Source: Aspergillus flavus (lineage: Eukaryota; Ascomycota; Eurotiomycetes; Eurotiales; Aspergillaceae). From it: 64,000 nucleotides of DNA. This document shows positions 44,712-57,158 of this stretch, piece by piece; positions within the stretch are counted from its first letter, which is position 1, and each line of letters opens with the position of its first letter. Where the stretch lies: contig NC_092405.1 in the NCBI RefSeq assembly GCF_009017415.1, positions 2,666,001 through 2,730,000 of the forward strand. Reading direction: 5' to 3'. The notes under the pieces are model-generated. The model did no database searches. It was not told the origin of the DNA and worked only from the letters and a program-made list of their open reading frames with translations. Made by a program: the position numbers and the translations under genes.

Positions 44712-46948
44712 AGTGGAGGATCCCTCGCTGGAAGTTTTCGGTTTGGTTATAAAGGGAGTAAGTAGGAGGCGTATATCTAGAGGGAAGACTCGAAGTATTG
44801 GCAAAGAGGTAGTAATAACAAAAAAGAAAAGAAAGAAAAAGAAAAGGCGGTTGAACGAAGGAAATATTCAACAAGAAAGTACAATTGAGTTCAACAATAA
44901 GACAGTTTCATATCCGATAGCATAATATGGAGTTCCGTGAACGCGAGGTAATGGGGAGGCCGGGTCTACAGTTCTAGTGGAAAAGTGAATCAATTGTAGT
45001 GAAATGAAGAAAGGGGAGGAATAGAAAGGATCGAATGGGAAGAAAAAGGAAAGGAGCCACAAGAACAATCAAAGGATGGAGGAGGACAGGGAAGGCATTG
45101 GAAATGAAAGACGACAACACTTTTCGAGTTCAGAGCAGTTAGAGCAGTGGTGTAGGTAGTGGAAGCGAATGGAGAGTTGGCCTGGACATAACACGGAAAA
45201 ACCGGCGCGGCCATCCCAAGCTGCGGCCCCGCTTAGGCCACATTGAAATCCGGCCATGGGTACAGGGTATGTACTAATAATACCTATCACAACTCTCTCC
45301 ATTGTACAGTAGATGAAGGGTCTTGAGATTACCCTGCATCCAAAACTAGGTAGTATGTAGCATTATATAGCAATATATATTCCTTTAAATGGAAATCACC
45401 TGTCTCTTAGGGCCATCTTACGCTTACAGAGCCTATCGATATTGCATGGCTCATCTCAGGCGAATATTTACCGTAATTGCTGTGCTGCCTAGAAGGTATT
45501 GAGACAAAGGGGATAGATAATATTCCACACCACACTACTACTGGGTAGATAGTTTTGTTTTCGAGTTGTTCTAAGTATGGCGCACCCAGGTAACGAGCTA
45601 GCAGCGGTGTTAATGGCGCAAGTACACCACACCCAAGACACAAGACCGACAGTGGTCTAGAACGTTACTAGCTCGGTGTAGTATATTCTATTTGAAGTTC
45701 CCCCTTGACATAATGACTGCCACTGTAAACGCCCGAACAAACTGCTCAAATAGTGATATAATTTTAGCTTTAATAAGAATTATTCATTAAAGGATGATTA
45801 TTCGAACACCCTCTGAAGATACCAATTGATCGGTGTCATTGAAATCCATCTCTTATTGGCTTGCCTGGCTTTGCTCAACGCCGCTAGATCATGGTTTAAT
45901 CCAGAAACCTCTGATCTTCAATTATCGTCAATCCATTACGGGAGTCGGTATATTTGGATCTACATAAAGAACACGATCATAGTGAGAACGATGTACTAAT
46001 CTCGGCATTTACATTCCACGGCCACCAAGCTCCCTCTGCTTATCTCTGTTCTACATGATGTATGGTGTGGTATTACCCAGCGTGACGTAGAGATAAACTA
46101 TCCCCCATGCCTAGCGACAGGGAGCAATTCATAACATCAAATAACACTACTATATATAGGAAGATATTTCTTCCAGGTTGGAGAGAATAGTAATAGGAGA
46201 TTGAGTCACAGGCGTAGAGTCACCAGCTTGGTCAAGCTTACTTAGTACCGTTCGATCTTGTCATTTAAAACTTTTGAAAAAGCTCTTCCTGCGGCGTGCT
46301 TTGAGAGAACCTCCACCGCAATTAATGCTATGAAGATTCTTTTGAGTTGAGTCCTACGTGGCAACCGACACCTATTTTACACACCATACGACCAGTGAAT
46401 GTATGGATTCAAATGTGCATACACATATCACCCCGCAGCAGCAGCCTGCTCCTACTGAGCCCCCCTTAGCCCCAGCGTTCACTCCCACAAGAGACCGACG
46501 GAGTGAATTGAAGGACACAAGTCTCAGTAATACCCATTGTCCTGAGCGTTATCACCAAGGGTGTGAGCATCCAGGACAGAATATGTCGATCTCTTTTAAC
46601 CCAGTACATAGTAATTAGCTCACATCCATTGAGATATCGAGTCCGAACTGATATCTCAGTATGGGTAATCCTTGATAACTCCGTCATATCTCACAGCAAA
46701 TGCACCGTAATTCTATGCAACAGTGGGGTAAGACAACGGTAGACGTACGCGTACTGGGAGAAACAGCGAAATATGGACACGAAGCAAAGGCCAAAAAAAG
46801 GCACGTGTGACATGTAAAAAAAAACCCCCCACCTCATACTCCTCCGAGGAAGAAAAAGGAATTAAGAAAGTAAAAACTAAGGTAGTGTGATATCAGTGGA
46901 TGGTATATAGGAACCCGGTTGTGATTTGATGATGCCCGTACCGTCCCA
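44712..46948. other. 2.2 kb intergenic region, PMT2 promoter and transporter 3' flank
   Basis: No convincing gene. An inverted repeat with 9-bp arms TGAGATATC/GATATCTCA and an 11-bp spacer lies at 46630-46658. Confidence 0.5.
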
Positions 46949-49429
46949 TTACTCGTTCTCATCATCTTGTCCAAGGCGTCTATACTGAGTACCTTGAAGC
47001 CGTTGCCCAGATGATCCCTTGTGACGAGAGACCATGTTCGAAATCCAACCGCCAAGACCTTCAAGGCGGCCACCACCGCCATCTCGAGAACCACGCTGGC
47101 CAACTTTAGCGTTCTCGCCAGCATTGATGGTTGGAGGATCGATGTCTAGACCAGGAATGGCATTTTCAGGTCCAAACTGGCTATATTGCCGACGTATGTC
47201 AAGTGAAGGCACAGGCGAACTAATACTCATTAGAGAGCCATGTTCTCCTTGGGAGGCGGGTGTTGGCATGGCGGTTGTTGCGTCCCCAAACAGAGTATCC
47301 ATATCCTCGAGGCGAACGCCACTGGTTTCCGGGTATAGGAAGTAAACTAAGCAAAGCACATGTCAGGATATAGTAACTTGCTGAAGAGAATGATACTAAC
47401 CGAGCACAAAACTACACGCACAGAAAAAGGCGTGTACTAGGTAGAGGCGCCATTTTATCACGGCCTGAAGGATAGGTGTGAGCTCTCCAACAAGCCAGTT
47501 AAAAGCCCAGTTTGTAGCTGTGCTAAGACTGGCACCTTTTGCACGAATGCTTAACGGCAAGATCTCGGGCGGGTATAGCCACGGGATAGGTCCCCAGGAT
47601 GCGCCAAAAGCAGCATTGTAAATCATAACGAGAATCACAGTGAGCGTGGGAGTTGCTGCAACATCAATGAAAATAAAATATGATATTAAAGAGAGAGAGA
47701 CAATCATAGCGACTGCTCCTGAAAGGAGGATTGGTCGCCTTCCCCAGCGATCAACAAGGTACCATGGAGGAACCGTAGATGCCAAGTATGAGATTGCATT
47801 GATGCCGGTCATCAAAATGGCATCGCGGCCCGCCCACCCCGCGGATTCGAAAACGAGCGGGGCGTAATATGAGATGACGTTAATGCCATTCAGTTGGGCT
47901 AAAGCCTGGGCGGACATGGCTATAAAGACCCGTTTGCGATATCGCTTGAACATGTCAGTGTAGGATCTTTCACCTTCTTGCCGCTGCAGAAGAACATCCA
48001 TTTTAATTTCTCTGTACTCCTGCCTTGCTTTGTCATTGTGCAAATCTCCCTGTCCGTAGAGATTAGCAATAACTACCATACCCTCCTCATCATAGTCATT
48101 ATCTAACAGCCATCTGATCGAGCAAAACATTAGTAGATGTTATGGTTGTAAGCATAAGCATATTTCGGCAAGCTCTCAGGAGACATACCTTGGTGATTCA
48201 CATATAACAAGGCTTCCTAGTCCAAGAAGAGCCCCCATGATGCACTGGCATAGTAATGGTAGACGCCACGAATAGTTGTTGTCGATAAAGCTACAGAAGT
48301 AATCAACCCAGACACTGGCTGCATATCCTGAAATATTTCCGGTGAACTCAATACACGCCAACTTCCCTCGGTTGTGGGGGGGCTTGAGGCTAGCTGTTAG
48401 CAGTGGTGGACAAGGCTGGTGGTATAAGAATTTACCGATATCTCAGACTGGTAAACAGGTACGATCGTTGACAATGCGCCAACTCCTAAACCAGCGACAA
48501 TACGACCGACCATCATCATGGCAAGTCCATTTGCAAATGTCTGCAGCGCCCCGCCTATGAAAAAGACTATTGAACCATAAAGAATCGTTCGGCGGCGCCC
48601 TATCAAATCGCCAATACGTCCAACAAGTAGCGAAGATATAAAGGCTCCAACCTCGAGGATTGCAACAACCGTGCCAATTGCAGCGCGTGACGGTTGGTTG
48701 AAGTAGTCCTTAAAATACCAACCACTGCCTCGTTATTAATTTGAGAACCTCCTGGAACCTTCTTTTGGGACAGGAGACGAACGTGATAATACCAGACATG
48801 ACACCTTGGTCATAGCCAAAAAGGAAGACACCTAAAGATACAAAGACACTAGTAAAGTACCTTTGTGGGGTTAGCGAGAATACAGATACCAGAAAGGGAT
48901 GTAAGAATATAAAATTCACATACAGCAGTGGCTTCCCAACTAAGCCATGCATTTGTGCCGTCTGCCGATTGCTTGGAGACATTATGACAGCGAGAAGACG
49001 TTCAACCCGCGAAATATGCCGGGGTGGGGGACGGGGTATCTCTATTGATGTCTTTTCGGGTTCGGCTTGCTCAGTGACGAGATTGCTTTCGTTAGGATAA
49101 TGTACTCGTTTTAGCTGTTTTACTCGCGCCCTCGACCCAGATGGACTAGAGATCTCACGATCCAGAGGTTCTCCGAGACGGACCCGGAGAGGGTCTTCTT
49201 CATTAGCGAGCTGTTCAGCTAAGTCGCCAGTGTCTGTCCAGAGAGAGTACTCAGACTCGACAGACTGTGCAGATAAAGAAGAACGCCGGCTACCCTTCTC
49301 GCTAGCAGATTCGCGTGCTCTCACAGACTGTACAGGAGTTGGCTGAAACCGGTATTCTAAGGACTGCAAGGGTATGCTCGAGGAAGTACGTGGTGAAGAT
49401 GTCGAAGTAATGTTGCCGGTCGTGATGGG
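46949..49429 (-). CDS. MFS sugar transporter with long cytosolic tails
   Basis: Six exons are supported: 49429-48924, 48860-48783, 48724-48436, 48382-48189, 48113-47401 and 47346-46949, giving 725 residues. A first exon with the start codon is missing: in-frame TAA lies just before the acceptor TTGCAG at 49430-49435. Sugar-porter signatures are GVFLFGYDQGVMSG, DLIGRRRTILYG, VICESPRWLLD, DRWGRRPILLSG and FLYPETSGVRLED. Twelve membrane segments are expected. About 170 hydrophilic residues precede the first one and about 120 follow the last, longer than in plain hexose transporters. It probably imports a monosaccharide or polyol at the plasma membrane. Long tails would also suit a sensor. Confidence 0.86.
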
Positions 49430-50952
49430 CTGCAATTACCAGCCCTTCTTGCGTTGAAAGGTGAGTAGGTAATATGTTTGACTTAAGGTAGATCACCAAG
49501 TGATGCGGGTAGAGACTCCCCGTGTTTCTCCGCAGAGAGATGGACTATGGAAATTTCATCAAGGGGCATACGAACTAACAGGCTGGTCCCGATGAGTCCC
49601 ACTCGAAGGGATGAATCAGAAGTACAGCTCTGTGATAGTGAGGCGGAGGACTGGTAAGTGACCAATAGACAAGTCAACGAGAGTAGAAAGCGGTGATGAT
49701 GATTCTGTTCACGAGACGGGCAGTTGACCAACAATGCAAAATGACGAAAATTGATGTTGTTCAGCCGAGAAGAGACGGTCAGGTGGAAGTAAGGAAAGGG
49801 AATCAAATAAGGCTGCTAACAGGCTGGGCAAAGGGCATATTTACGTTAGCAGGTGATGAATTACAACCAAGAATAGGTACAGCTGATCACTGGGCGAAGT
49901 TTATGTGCTCCAAACGGCATGGCCAGGTGGGGGGCTTCATACAGAATAAAAATTAAGGAACAGTGCTCCGAAATGCCTAGGGGCAACGATGAACAGCTGT
50001 AACAGTGACTGTAATAATGTGTAGTAGTATTGATTATTCTTTGCTGGACGGAGCCTGGAGGTCGGGTATCTTGGGGGACCTCCACAACCAGCGGACGGGT
50101 GGATCCAGGAAATATGGGTCACTTGGCCTAGTCTTAGGTAAATTGTCCATCCATTCGACCAGACGTGCATATTAAACTATCCTGAGACCCAAGATTTTTT
50201 AAGTCGCTACTAGATAGGCCACTCCGATGAGGTAAGGAACCAGGTAGGACCTCTTCCAGGTAGACTTTATACGAAATTCAAAGAGGTACCTTGGCAATCA
50301 GAATCACCTACCTGGTACAGGTACTGACTGTATTTACCGAGTCCATACCTAGACCTGATACTCTCTCTATGTAGTATGTATGTCGGATCGGGGTACTTTC
50401 CATTTGACTGCCTAAATATGGGCAGCCACCCCTACTCCGTATGCGCCAATGGAGTACATTCATGAGGATAATTCCTTTTTTTTTTTTTTTTTTTGGAACT
50501 ACGGCGATTTTGGAGCAGTCATGTTTAGCCGGTTACATATGACCATTTATTCCTGTTAGGTGACCCGTCAGAGGTGGCCCGGCCGTGCTTAAGGGGACCT
50601 CCGCGTAACAATCACTTGATAGCAAATCTCTCTACGGGAAAGCAGTCAAGACTCAAGTGGCAGGAACCCCTAAAGATTTATAGATACACTTATACTAGTA
50701 TACTAACTTACTCAAGTATACCAGGGGTTTTAGCTCACAGGATAAAGATGTACAGAGAAAACCGCAGATACCCTTTCCCTTACTAGGCGTAACAAGCACA
50801 TTAGCTTCCATATTTGACAGCCAATTGACATCATGACGCAGCCTTTGTACCGCGTCTGCGTCATATTCCAACCACAGGGATATATTCGGCTACTAGCCCC
50901 TTAGCTGATTCCTCTTCTCATCCAAAATACACCATGTGGAATAGTGGAAGCA
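49430..50952. promoter_or_regulatory. Upstream region of the sugar transporter
   Basis: This stretch must hold the missing first exon and the promoter. A frame starting at ATG 49570 (MPLDEISIVHLSAEKHG) is a candidate, but its obvious donor leaves phase 1 where phase 0 is needed. A 19-nt poly(T) lies at 50476-50494, a TACTCCGTA word at 50433-50441, and eight AGGTA/TACCT pentamers at 50230-50350. Confidence 0.45.
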
Positions 50953-52379
50953 CTAGGATAGAAGAATAACATATCCATCTTTTTGAATATACACAGCATC
51001 AGCCAAGCTGGCATATTTACGACGCACCAACTCGAATATCACCAATCCAGCGCTAGTGCTAGGCACTTGACGTATGGCATCTCTTACAAATCCGCGAAAC
51101 AACCAATGGCGCCAGCCACCAGCTCGCTTGGCCCTCTTCCTGCATCGTTTGTATGTCTCCTGATATGCAAGATAATAAAGACGTAGCATTTGCCGCCTGG
51201 AAGGGTGGAGACTTGCCTGATGATCCAGATATTCTAGTCGAGCAACATGAAGGTTTTGTATCATGCTTAGCGGGTGCTGTATTGCTTGTTGGGCTATAGA
51301 TGCCGCAACGCCCGCGGCCATCAAAAAGCATGGCTCCAGAGTATAATGAGGTTTGATAAGTGGAACACCACGGCCATCGGACTGAGTAGAAAACAGCTCG
51401 TCCACATCGTGAATGCGCAAAGAACCATAGTATCCAGTGATAAATGAATAATATGCCTGCGATTTGATGTACTCGAAGAATGAGAAAAAGACGCCGTAGC
51501 CGAAAGCGTCACGCAAGAATGAAAGACTCCAACCCGCAAAGATACCACGGATGCCGATCTGTTTGAGTTTATGTCGGCCATAATGCCACATGCTCCGATA
51601 CTGGCCTTCAAGTATGTCATTCGCCCGAAGACGAACCTGGAGAGCATCTAAAGGAGCAGCCACTATTGATTGCATAGTTCCAGCCGCAAATCCAGCTGTA
51701 AATGTATATAAGGGACTAGCAGGTGGATAGATACGCTTGACCCCACGGGAAACTGGCTCATACAAGGCTCCAAGAACTTGGAGGTATGATGTATATAGTA
51801 CAGCACCAACCCTATTCGGAAAGTCAGATGTATACTAAGGGGTGTTTTTTTCTAGAAACCCACCCGGCATTTGCTAAAAGGGGAGGCATTATCTGATTTG
51901 GAATAAAGCGCCAACCGTATGTGCGAACAGCATGGACAAGTAACCCCGGGGTAGTAGTATGGAGAGACCATCGGCTTTCAGATGAGTGTGGATTGACAGC
52001 CCTGGCAAATGCCTGTTATGAAGCACATAGATAGACGGCCCGCATTAGTAATGAGAATATATGATGATCGGAGACAGGTCAAGTACCATGTAACTGAAGG
52101 CAAAGAAGTCAAGTCAATATGAGTTTTCCGAGAAAAGTAAAAATGAAGAAATAAAGCCACGGTTTCATACTCAACTCGAGTGCGAAAAAATGCTTTTATT
52201 GGCGCTCTGAAGTAGAAGGCAACCAACTGCGCGCTGAGAGCACGAACCCCAGCAGCAGAAGCCCCGGTGGCTGCGTTATTTCGTGGTTTCTTGTTGGGGG
52301 AGCCTTCAGTATCTGAAGTGATAACATAAGAACCACGGTCTATGGTATGACCAGGGGTGAAGCATTTTGTAGAATCCAT
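50953..52379 (-). CDS. Mitochondrial carrier family protein
   Basis: Four exons: 52379-52171, 52093-52087, 52012-51864 and 51811-50953, giving 407 residues. Exon 2 has 7 nt and joins to give FRTRVDYMAFARAVNP. One repeat of the carrier fold is clear: TAGFAAGTMQSIVAAPLDAL, where PLDALQVRLR is the P-x-D/E-x-x-x-x-R carrier signature, followed by IRGIFAGWSLSFLRDAFGYG. The third part (GVAASIAQQAIQHPLSMIQN) is degenerate, with H-P-L in place of the acidic signature. The N-terminal 70 residues are not a typical carrier start. Such proteins sit in the mitochondrial inner membrane, but the substrate is not visible. The gene is divergent from SPT16. Confidence 0.85.
52087..52093 (-). other. 7-nt microexon of the carrier gene
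   Basis: TTACATG lies between acceptor cttcag and donor gtactt. It completes GA to GAT and adds Y and M before GCA. Direct joining of its neighbours shifts the frame and soon meets a stop. Confidence 0.8.
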
Positions 52380-52975
52380 TTTGCTGTATTAAGACTGATA
52401 TGCTCCATCAGGAAGGTGACCGTATCTATATACTAGAAGCAATGAAAGCGGAAGGAATAATAAGTCCCGAGACAATGAATTAAGATTTGTGAGGATAGTA
52501 TGAGAGAATGTGATGGATAGAAAGCATCCAGAAATTTATTTGGCAATATGATGCAGTTGTACTAGTAGTGGCTGCGGACATACCTCAGCGCCCTTTAAGG
52601 TCCCCTAAGTGATAAACTCTCAGTGCTGCAATGTCTGTTGCTGCAGATAAATCAAACAGTGCAAACACTTGGAGGTTTTGCCCAAAACGCGCTTTGCCGC
52701 TCTTGACTCGCGTTCGTTTGTAACAGTCTGGAGCCCTGAGATCCCGAGAATTATTACTAGCTTCTCCTGATAAGCTTCTACCTATGTCGCTTGCTTCCAC
52801 AACCACATACCAACCTAAAGTAGCCGTGCCATTACTGGCTACTTGGGTGACTGTCTGATACATGCCCAGTGATATATTGCTTCCCTTTTACTTCATACTA
52901 CCGTCCCCCTACCCAGACTTTGGTTGAATACCAGGAGGTTGCAGATCTTCAACTCGATCCCGAACAATATACATC
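52380..52975. promoter_or_regulatory. Divergent promoter, carrier and SPT16
   Basis: 596 bp between divergent starts. One 92-codon frame on the minus strand has no recognisable feature. Confidence 0.5.
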
Positions 52976-55900
52976 ATGGCTGAAGAGATCGTGATCGATA
53001 AAAGTGCATTTTTTAACCGTCTTTCGAGCTTCTTTGCAGCATGGAAGGCAGACAAACGACCTGGCCATGCTGTTTTTGGCGGCGTAGGATCAATCGTTAT
53101 CCTCATGGGAAAAACAGATGAAGCAAATAGCTTTCAGAAGAACAACGCGATGCATGTATGACTCACTGTTCCTTTCACGTACAAGGCTCTGAATTACTGA
53201 TCGTCAATTCTAGTTCTGGCTTCTTGGCTATGAATTTCCGGCTACGCTTATGGTTTTCACAACAGATATGATGTATGTTGTGACTACAGCAAAAAAGGGT
53301 GAGGACTGGCCTAACACGGATTCCGCATATCTCTCGGCTAACACTGGCCTCTTAAATGTAGCCAAACACCTTGAACCCTTGAAAGGTGGCAAGATCCCAG
53401 TGGAGATACTTGTCACCTCCAAGGATCCAGACGAAAAAAGTAGATCGTTTGAAAAATGCTTAGAAGTCATAAAAAATGCCGGCGTGAGTGCTACCCCAAA
53501 CAAGAGACACCCGAATATACGCCATACGTGCTAACCGAATACCTCAACAGAAAAGAGTTGGCGTACTTCCAAAAGATACAGCTGCTGGCCCGTTCGCGGA
53601 AGATTGGAAGCGTGCGTTTGCAAACATAACACAAGATGTGGAAGAAGTCGACATATCACCCGCTCTTTCTTCGGCCGCCTTTTCGGTTAAGGATACAGAT
53701 GAGTTGGTAAGTTCTTTTCCTGGTGCTGCACCGAGCGATCTGTGAGCTAATCTTCTGAAGGTGGCTATACGAAACGCGTCAAGGGCTTGTAGTGGTCTAA
53801 TGTCGGAATATTTCGTCGACGAGATGTCTCGCCTACTCGACGAAGAAAAGCAAATGACCCACAAGGCACTCTCGATGCGGATCGACGCAAAAATTGATGA
53901 TGCAAAATTCTTTAAGAAACTTGCTAAGCTCCCAGCGGAATTTGATCCTCAACAGATTGATTGGGCCTATGGCCCTGTCATCCAGAGTGGAGGAAAGTAT
54001 GACCTTCGACTTACAGCTACGTCTGATAATAGTCACCTTCAGGCAGGGATTATTGTTGCTGGGTTTGGAATCCGGTACAAAACTTACAGTTCCATAATAG
54101 CACGCACCTATTTGGTAGATCCGAGCAAGTCCCAGGAAGCTAACTATGCCTTTCTACTGAACCTTCACGATACAGTCATGAAAGACGTTCGCGACGGGAC
54201 GATGGCCAAAGATCTATTTAACAAAGCAATCGGGCTGGTACGAGCCAAAAAACCTGAGCTTGAAAGTCACTTTGTTAAAAGCGTTGGAGCCGGTATTGGA
54301 ATTGAGCTCCGAGATTCTAATATGGTACTGAATGGAAAAAACAACAAAATTTTGAAGAGTGGCATGACTCTTTCTATAACGGTGGGGCTAACGGATGTCG
54401 AAGAACTGGAGTCAAAAGACAAAAACACTGCTGTCTACTCAATGATTATAACAGACACTGTACGTGTTGGAGAAAATGGTCCGCACATATTCACTAAGGA
54501 CGCAGGTATTGATATGGATTCTGTTTCGTTCTACTTTGGAGACGAAGAGGAACCCCAGAAACCTGCCAAAGAGAAAAAGGAGGTCAAATCCAACGCAATG
54601 ACTAGCAGAAATGTTACTCGCACCAAACTTCGCGCGGAGCGACCGACTCAGGTCAACGAAGGTGCAGAGGCACGACGACGCGAACACCAGAAGGAGTTGG
54701 CGACAAAAAAGACAAAGGAAGGCCTCGATCGATTCGCCGGTACTACTGGTGATGATAATGGAGTCACTCAGAAAAAATTCAAACGATTCGAATCGTACAA
54801 GAGGGATAACCAGTTGCCTACTAAGGTTAAAGATCTAACCATCTATGTGGATCACAAAGCATCAACGGTAATTGTTCCAATCATGGGTCGACCAGTACCT
54901 TTCCATATCAACACAATCAAGAATGCTAGCAAAAGTGACGAAGGAGAATACGCTTATCTCCGAATTAATTTCCTTTCCCCAGGGCAAGGTGTTGGTCGCA
55001 AGGATGACCAACCATTTGAAGACATATCAGCACACTTTTTGCGCAATTTAACCCTCAGATCCAAAGACAACGAACGACTTGCACAGGTTGCTCAAGATAT
55101 CACAGAGCTCAGAAAAAATGCCTTGAGGCGTGAACAGGAAAAGAAAGAGATGGAAGATGTAGTGGAGCAAGATAAGCTCGTCGAGATCAGAAGTATTTGA
55201 CAATAAACCTTAATCTTGCTGGCATGAGCTAATGGTACTCCAGATCGCCGTCCTGTGAGATTGCCCGATGTTTATCTTCGGCCTCCATTAGATGGCAAAC
55301 GAGTTCCCGGAGAGGTCGAAATACACCAAAATGGTCTTCGTTATATGTCACCTTTCCGAAACGAGCATGTCGACGTACTTTTCAGCAACGTGAAACACCT
55401 ATTCTTTCAGCCCTGTGCACACGAGTTGATTGTGCTAATTCACGTTCACCTGAAAACGCCCATCATGATTGGGAAGCGCAAGACGAGGGACGTGCAGTTT
55501 TATCGTGAGGCGACTGAGATGCAATTTGATGAGACTGGCAATCGTAGGCGCAAACATCGGTACGGCGATGAGGAAGAGTTCGAGGCAGAACAAGAAGAGA
55601 GGCGGCGGAGAGCAGCCTTAGATCGAGAATTTAAGGCCTTCGCTGAAAAAATAGCAGATGCAGGTAAAGACGAAGGAGTGGACGTTGACATCCCGTTTAG
55701 AGAAATTGGTTTCACTGGTGTACCGAACCGCTCCAATGTTCTAATTCAGCCAACCACGGATGCTCTGGTTCAGTTAACAGAGCCCCCTTTTCTTGTGATC
55801 ACCCTAAATGAGATTGAAATTGCTCATTTAGAGCGGGTTCAGGTATGTACTGGTTGGACAGAGTTGCGCTTCATATTCTAACATGACTGTAGTTTGGGCT

Positions 55901-56384
55901 CAAGAACTTTGACTTGGTGTTTGTGTTCAAAGACTTCCACAGACCACCTGTTCATGTTAACACAATTCCCGTTGAGTCTCTCGAAGGAGTGAAAGATTGG
56001 CTGGATTCTGTCGACATTGCATTCACTGAAGGGCCACTAAACCTTAACTGGACTACAATCATGAAGACGGTCGTTAGTGATCCATACGGCTTCTTTGCAG
56101 ATGGAGGCTGGTCATTCCTTGCAGCAGAGTCTGATTCCGAGGGTGGTGCATCCGATGAGGAAGAATCTGCATTCGAACTGTCGGAGTCAGAACTTGCTGC
56201 GGCAGACGAAAGCTCGGAAGACGATAGTGAATTTGATGATGACGCCAGTGCTGAGGCAAGTGAGGATTTTAGCGCGGATGAGGACAGTGGTGAGGATTGG
56301 GACGAATTGGAAAGGAAGGCCAAGAAGAAAGACAGAGAAAGTGGTTTGGATGATGAGGAACGTGGTAAGAAGCGAAAACGTTAG
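52976..56384 (+). CDS. spt16: FACT complex histone chaperone subunit Spt16
   Basis: Six exons: 52976-53155, 53214-53483, 53551-53706, 53761-55192, 55244-55842 and 55893-56384, giving 1042 residues; yeast Spt16 is about 1035. The N-terminal pita-bread (aminopeptidase-like) domain covers about 1-430 ([36 protein letters not shown]) and lacks peptidase activity in this family. The dimerisation and middle domains follow, with [19 protein letters not shown] and [20 protein letters not shown]. The tail from about 950 is strongly acidic and ends in a basic KKRKR. With Pob3 it reorganises nucleosomes during transcription and replication. The donor AGAA|gtattt at 55192 is weak but gives the family sequence [12 protein letters not shown]. 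Confidence 0.97.
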
Positions 56385-57158
56385 TCTATGTAATTGTATC
56401 CTCTTATGGAGCCTGTGTCTCATTTCCTTTTACTTACCATATCTTTTCCTTCTGAGGATGTCACTAGTTTCATGGTGATGATTACCAGATTTCAGACATT
56501 AGGAATGGGATAAGTGCGTTCCTGTCATGTAGAACTAGCAGGGTGTTTAGGCAAATCAGTAACACTGTCGTGGGAGCCTGGGGCGTTCCGGCGGCCGCTT
56601 CGTATATAACTTGTATAGTACCTTTACATAGTCATTGCCATGGAATGGCATCTTCCTAGCGTCTAACCGTGGAGATCCAGAGGCTAGTCATTTTACCTTC
56701 CCAGCGATCCTATTAATTTTATGGTCTTATCCCACGATGTACCTTGGTGGTAAAGACCTTGTGCAGCGCTGTCACTTTGAATCGTGCCATCAATCTAAAC
56801 CGCTTAAAATACTCTCCTAGAGGTAAAATCCCGGAACTTGAGCGTTCTACTCGGCCGAACAAAAAAACGTCTGTTAGGAATGGCTCTAGATGCACCACTG
56901 CGTCAAACGATTCAGAAGAGCAACTTGTTGCAGTAGCGCGCTATCTATTACTTCCATTTATACCGCTGACTCTAGCGTAGCATACAATATAATGTATACC
57001 GTTCCCACTCTTGGACAGCATAACCACGCGGCACATTACACATGACGAGCAATATCGAGCATCACATAGGAGAGTGAGAATAAAGTATGGATTAGCAGGT
57101 TCCATCCCAATACGAGAGGTGGTGCACTCCTTGAGGAAACGACGATGTATTCCTCGTT
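56385..57158. other. Convergent gap between SPT16 and the metalloprotease
   Basis: 774 bp of 3' flank. I see no gene. Confidence 0.6.

Noticed and set aside
46358..46618. 86-codon frame in the PMT2-transporter gap
   Set aside because: Rich in P, T and H with no known features and no nearby exon. Likely chance.
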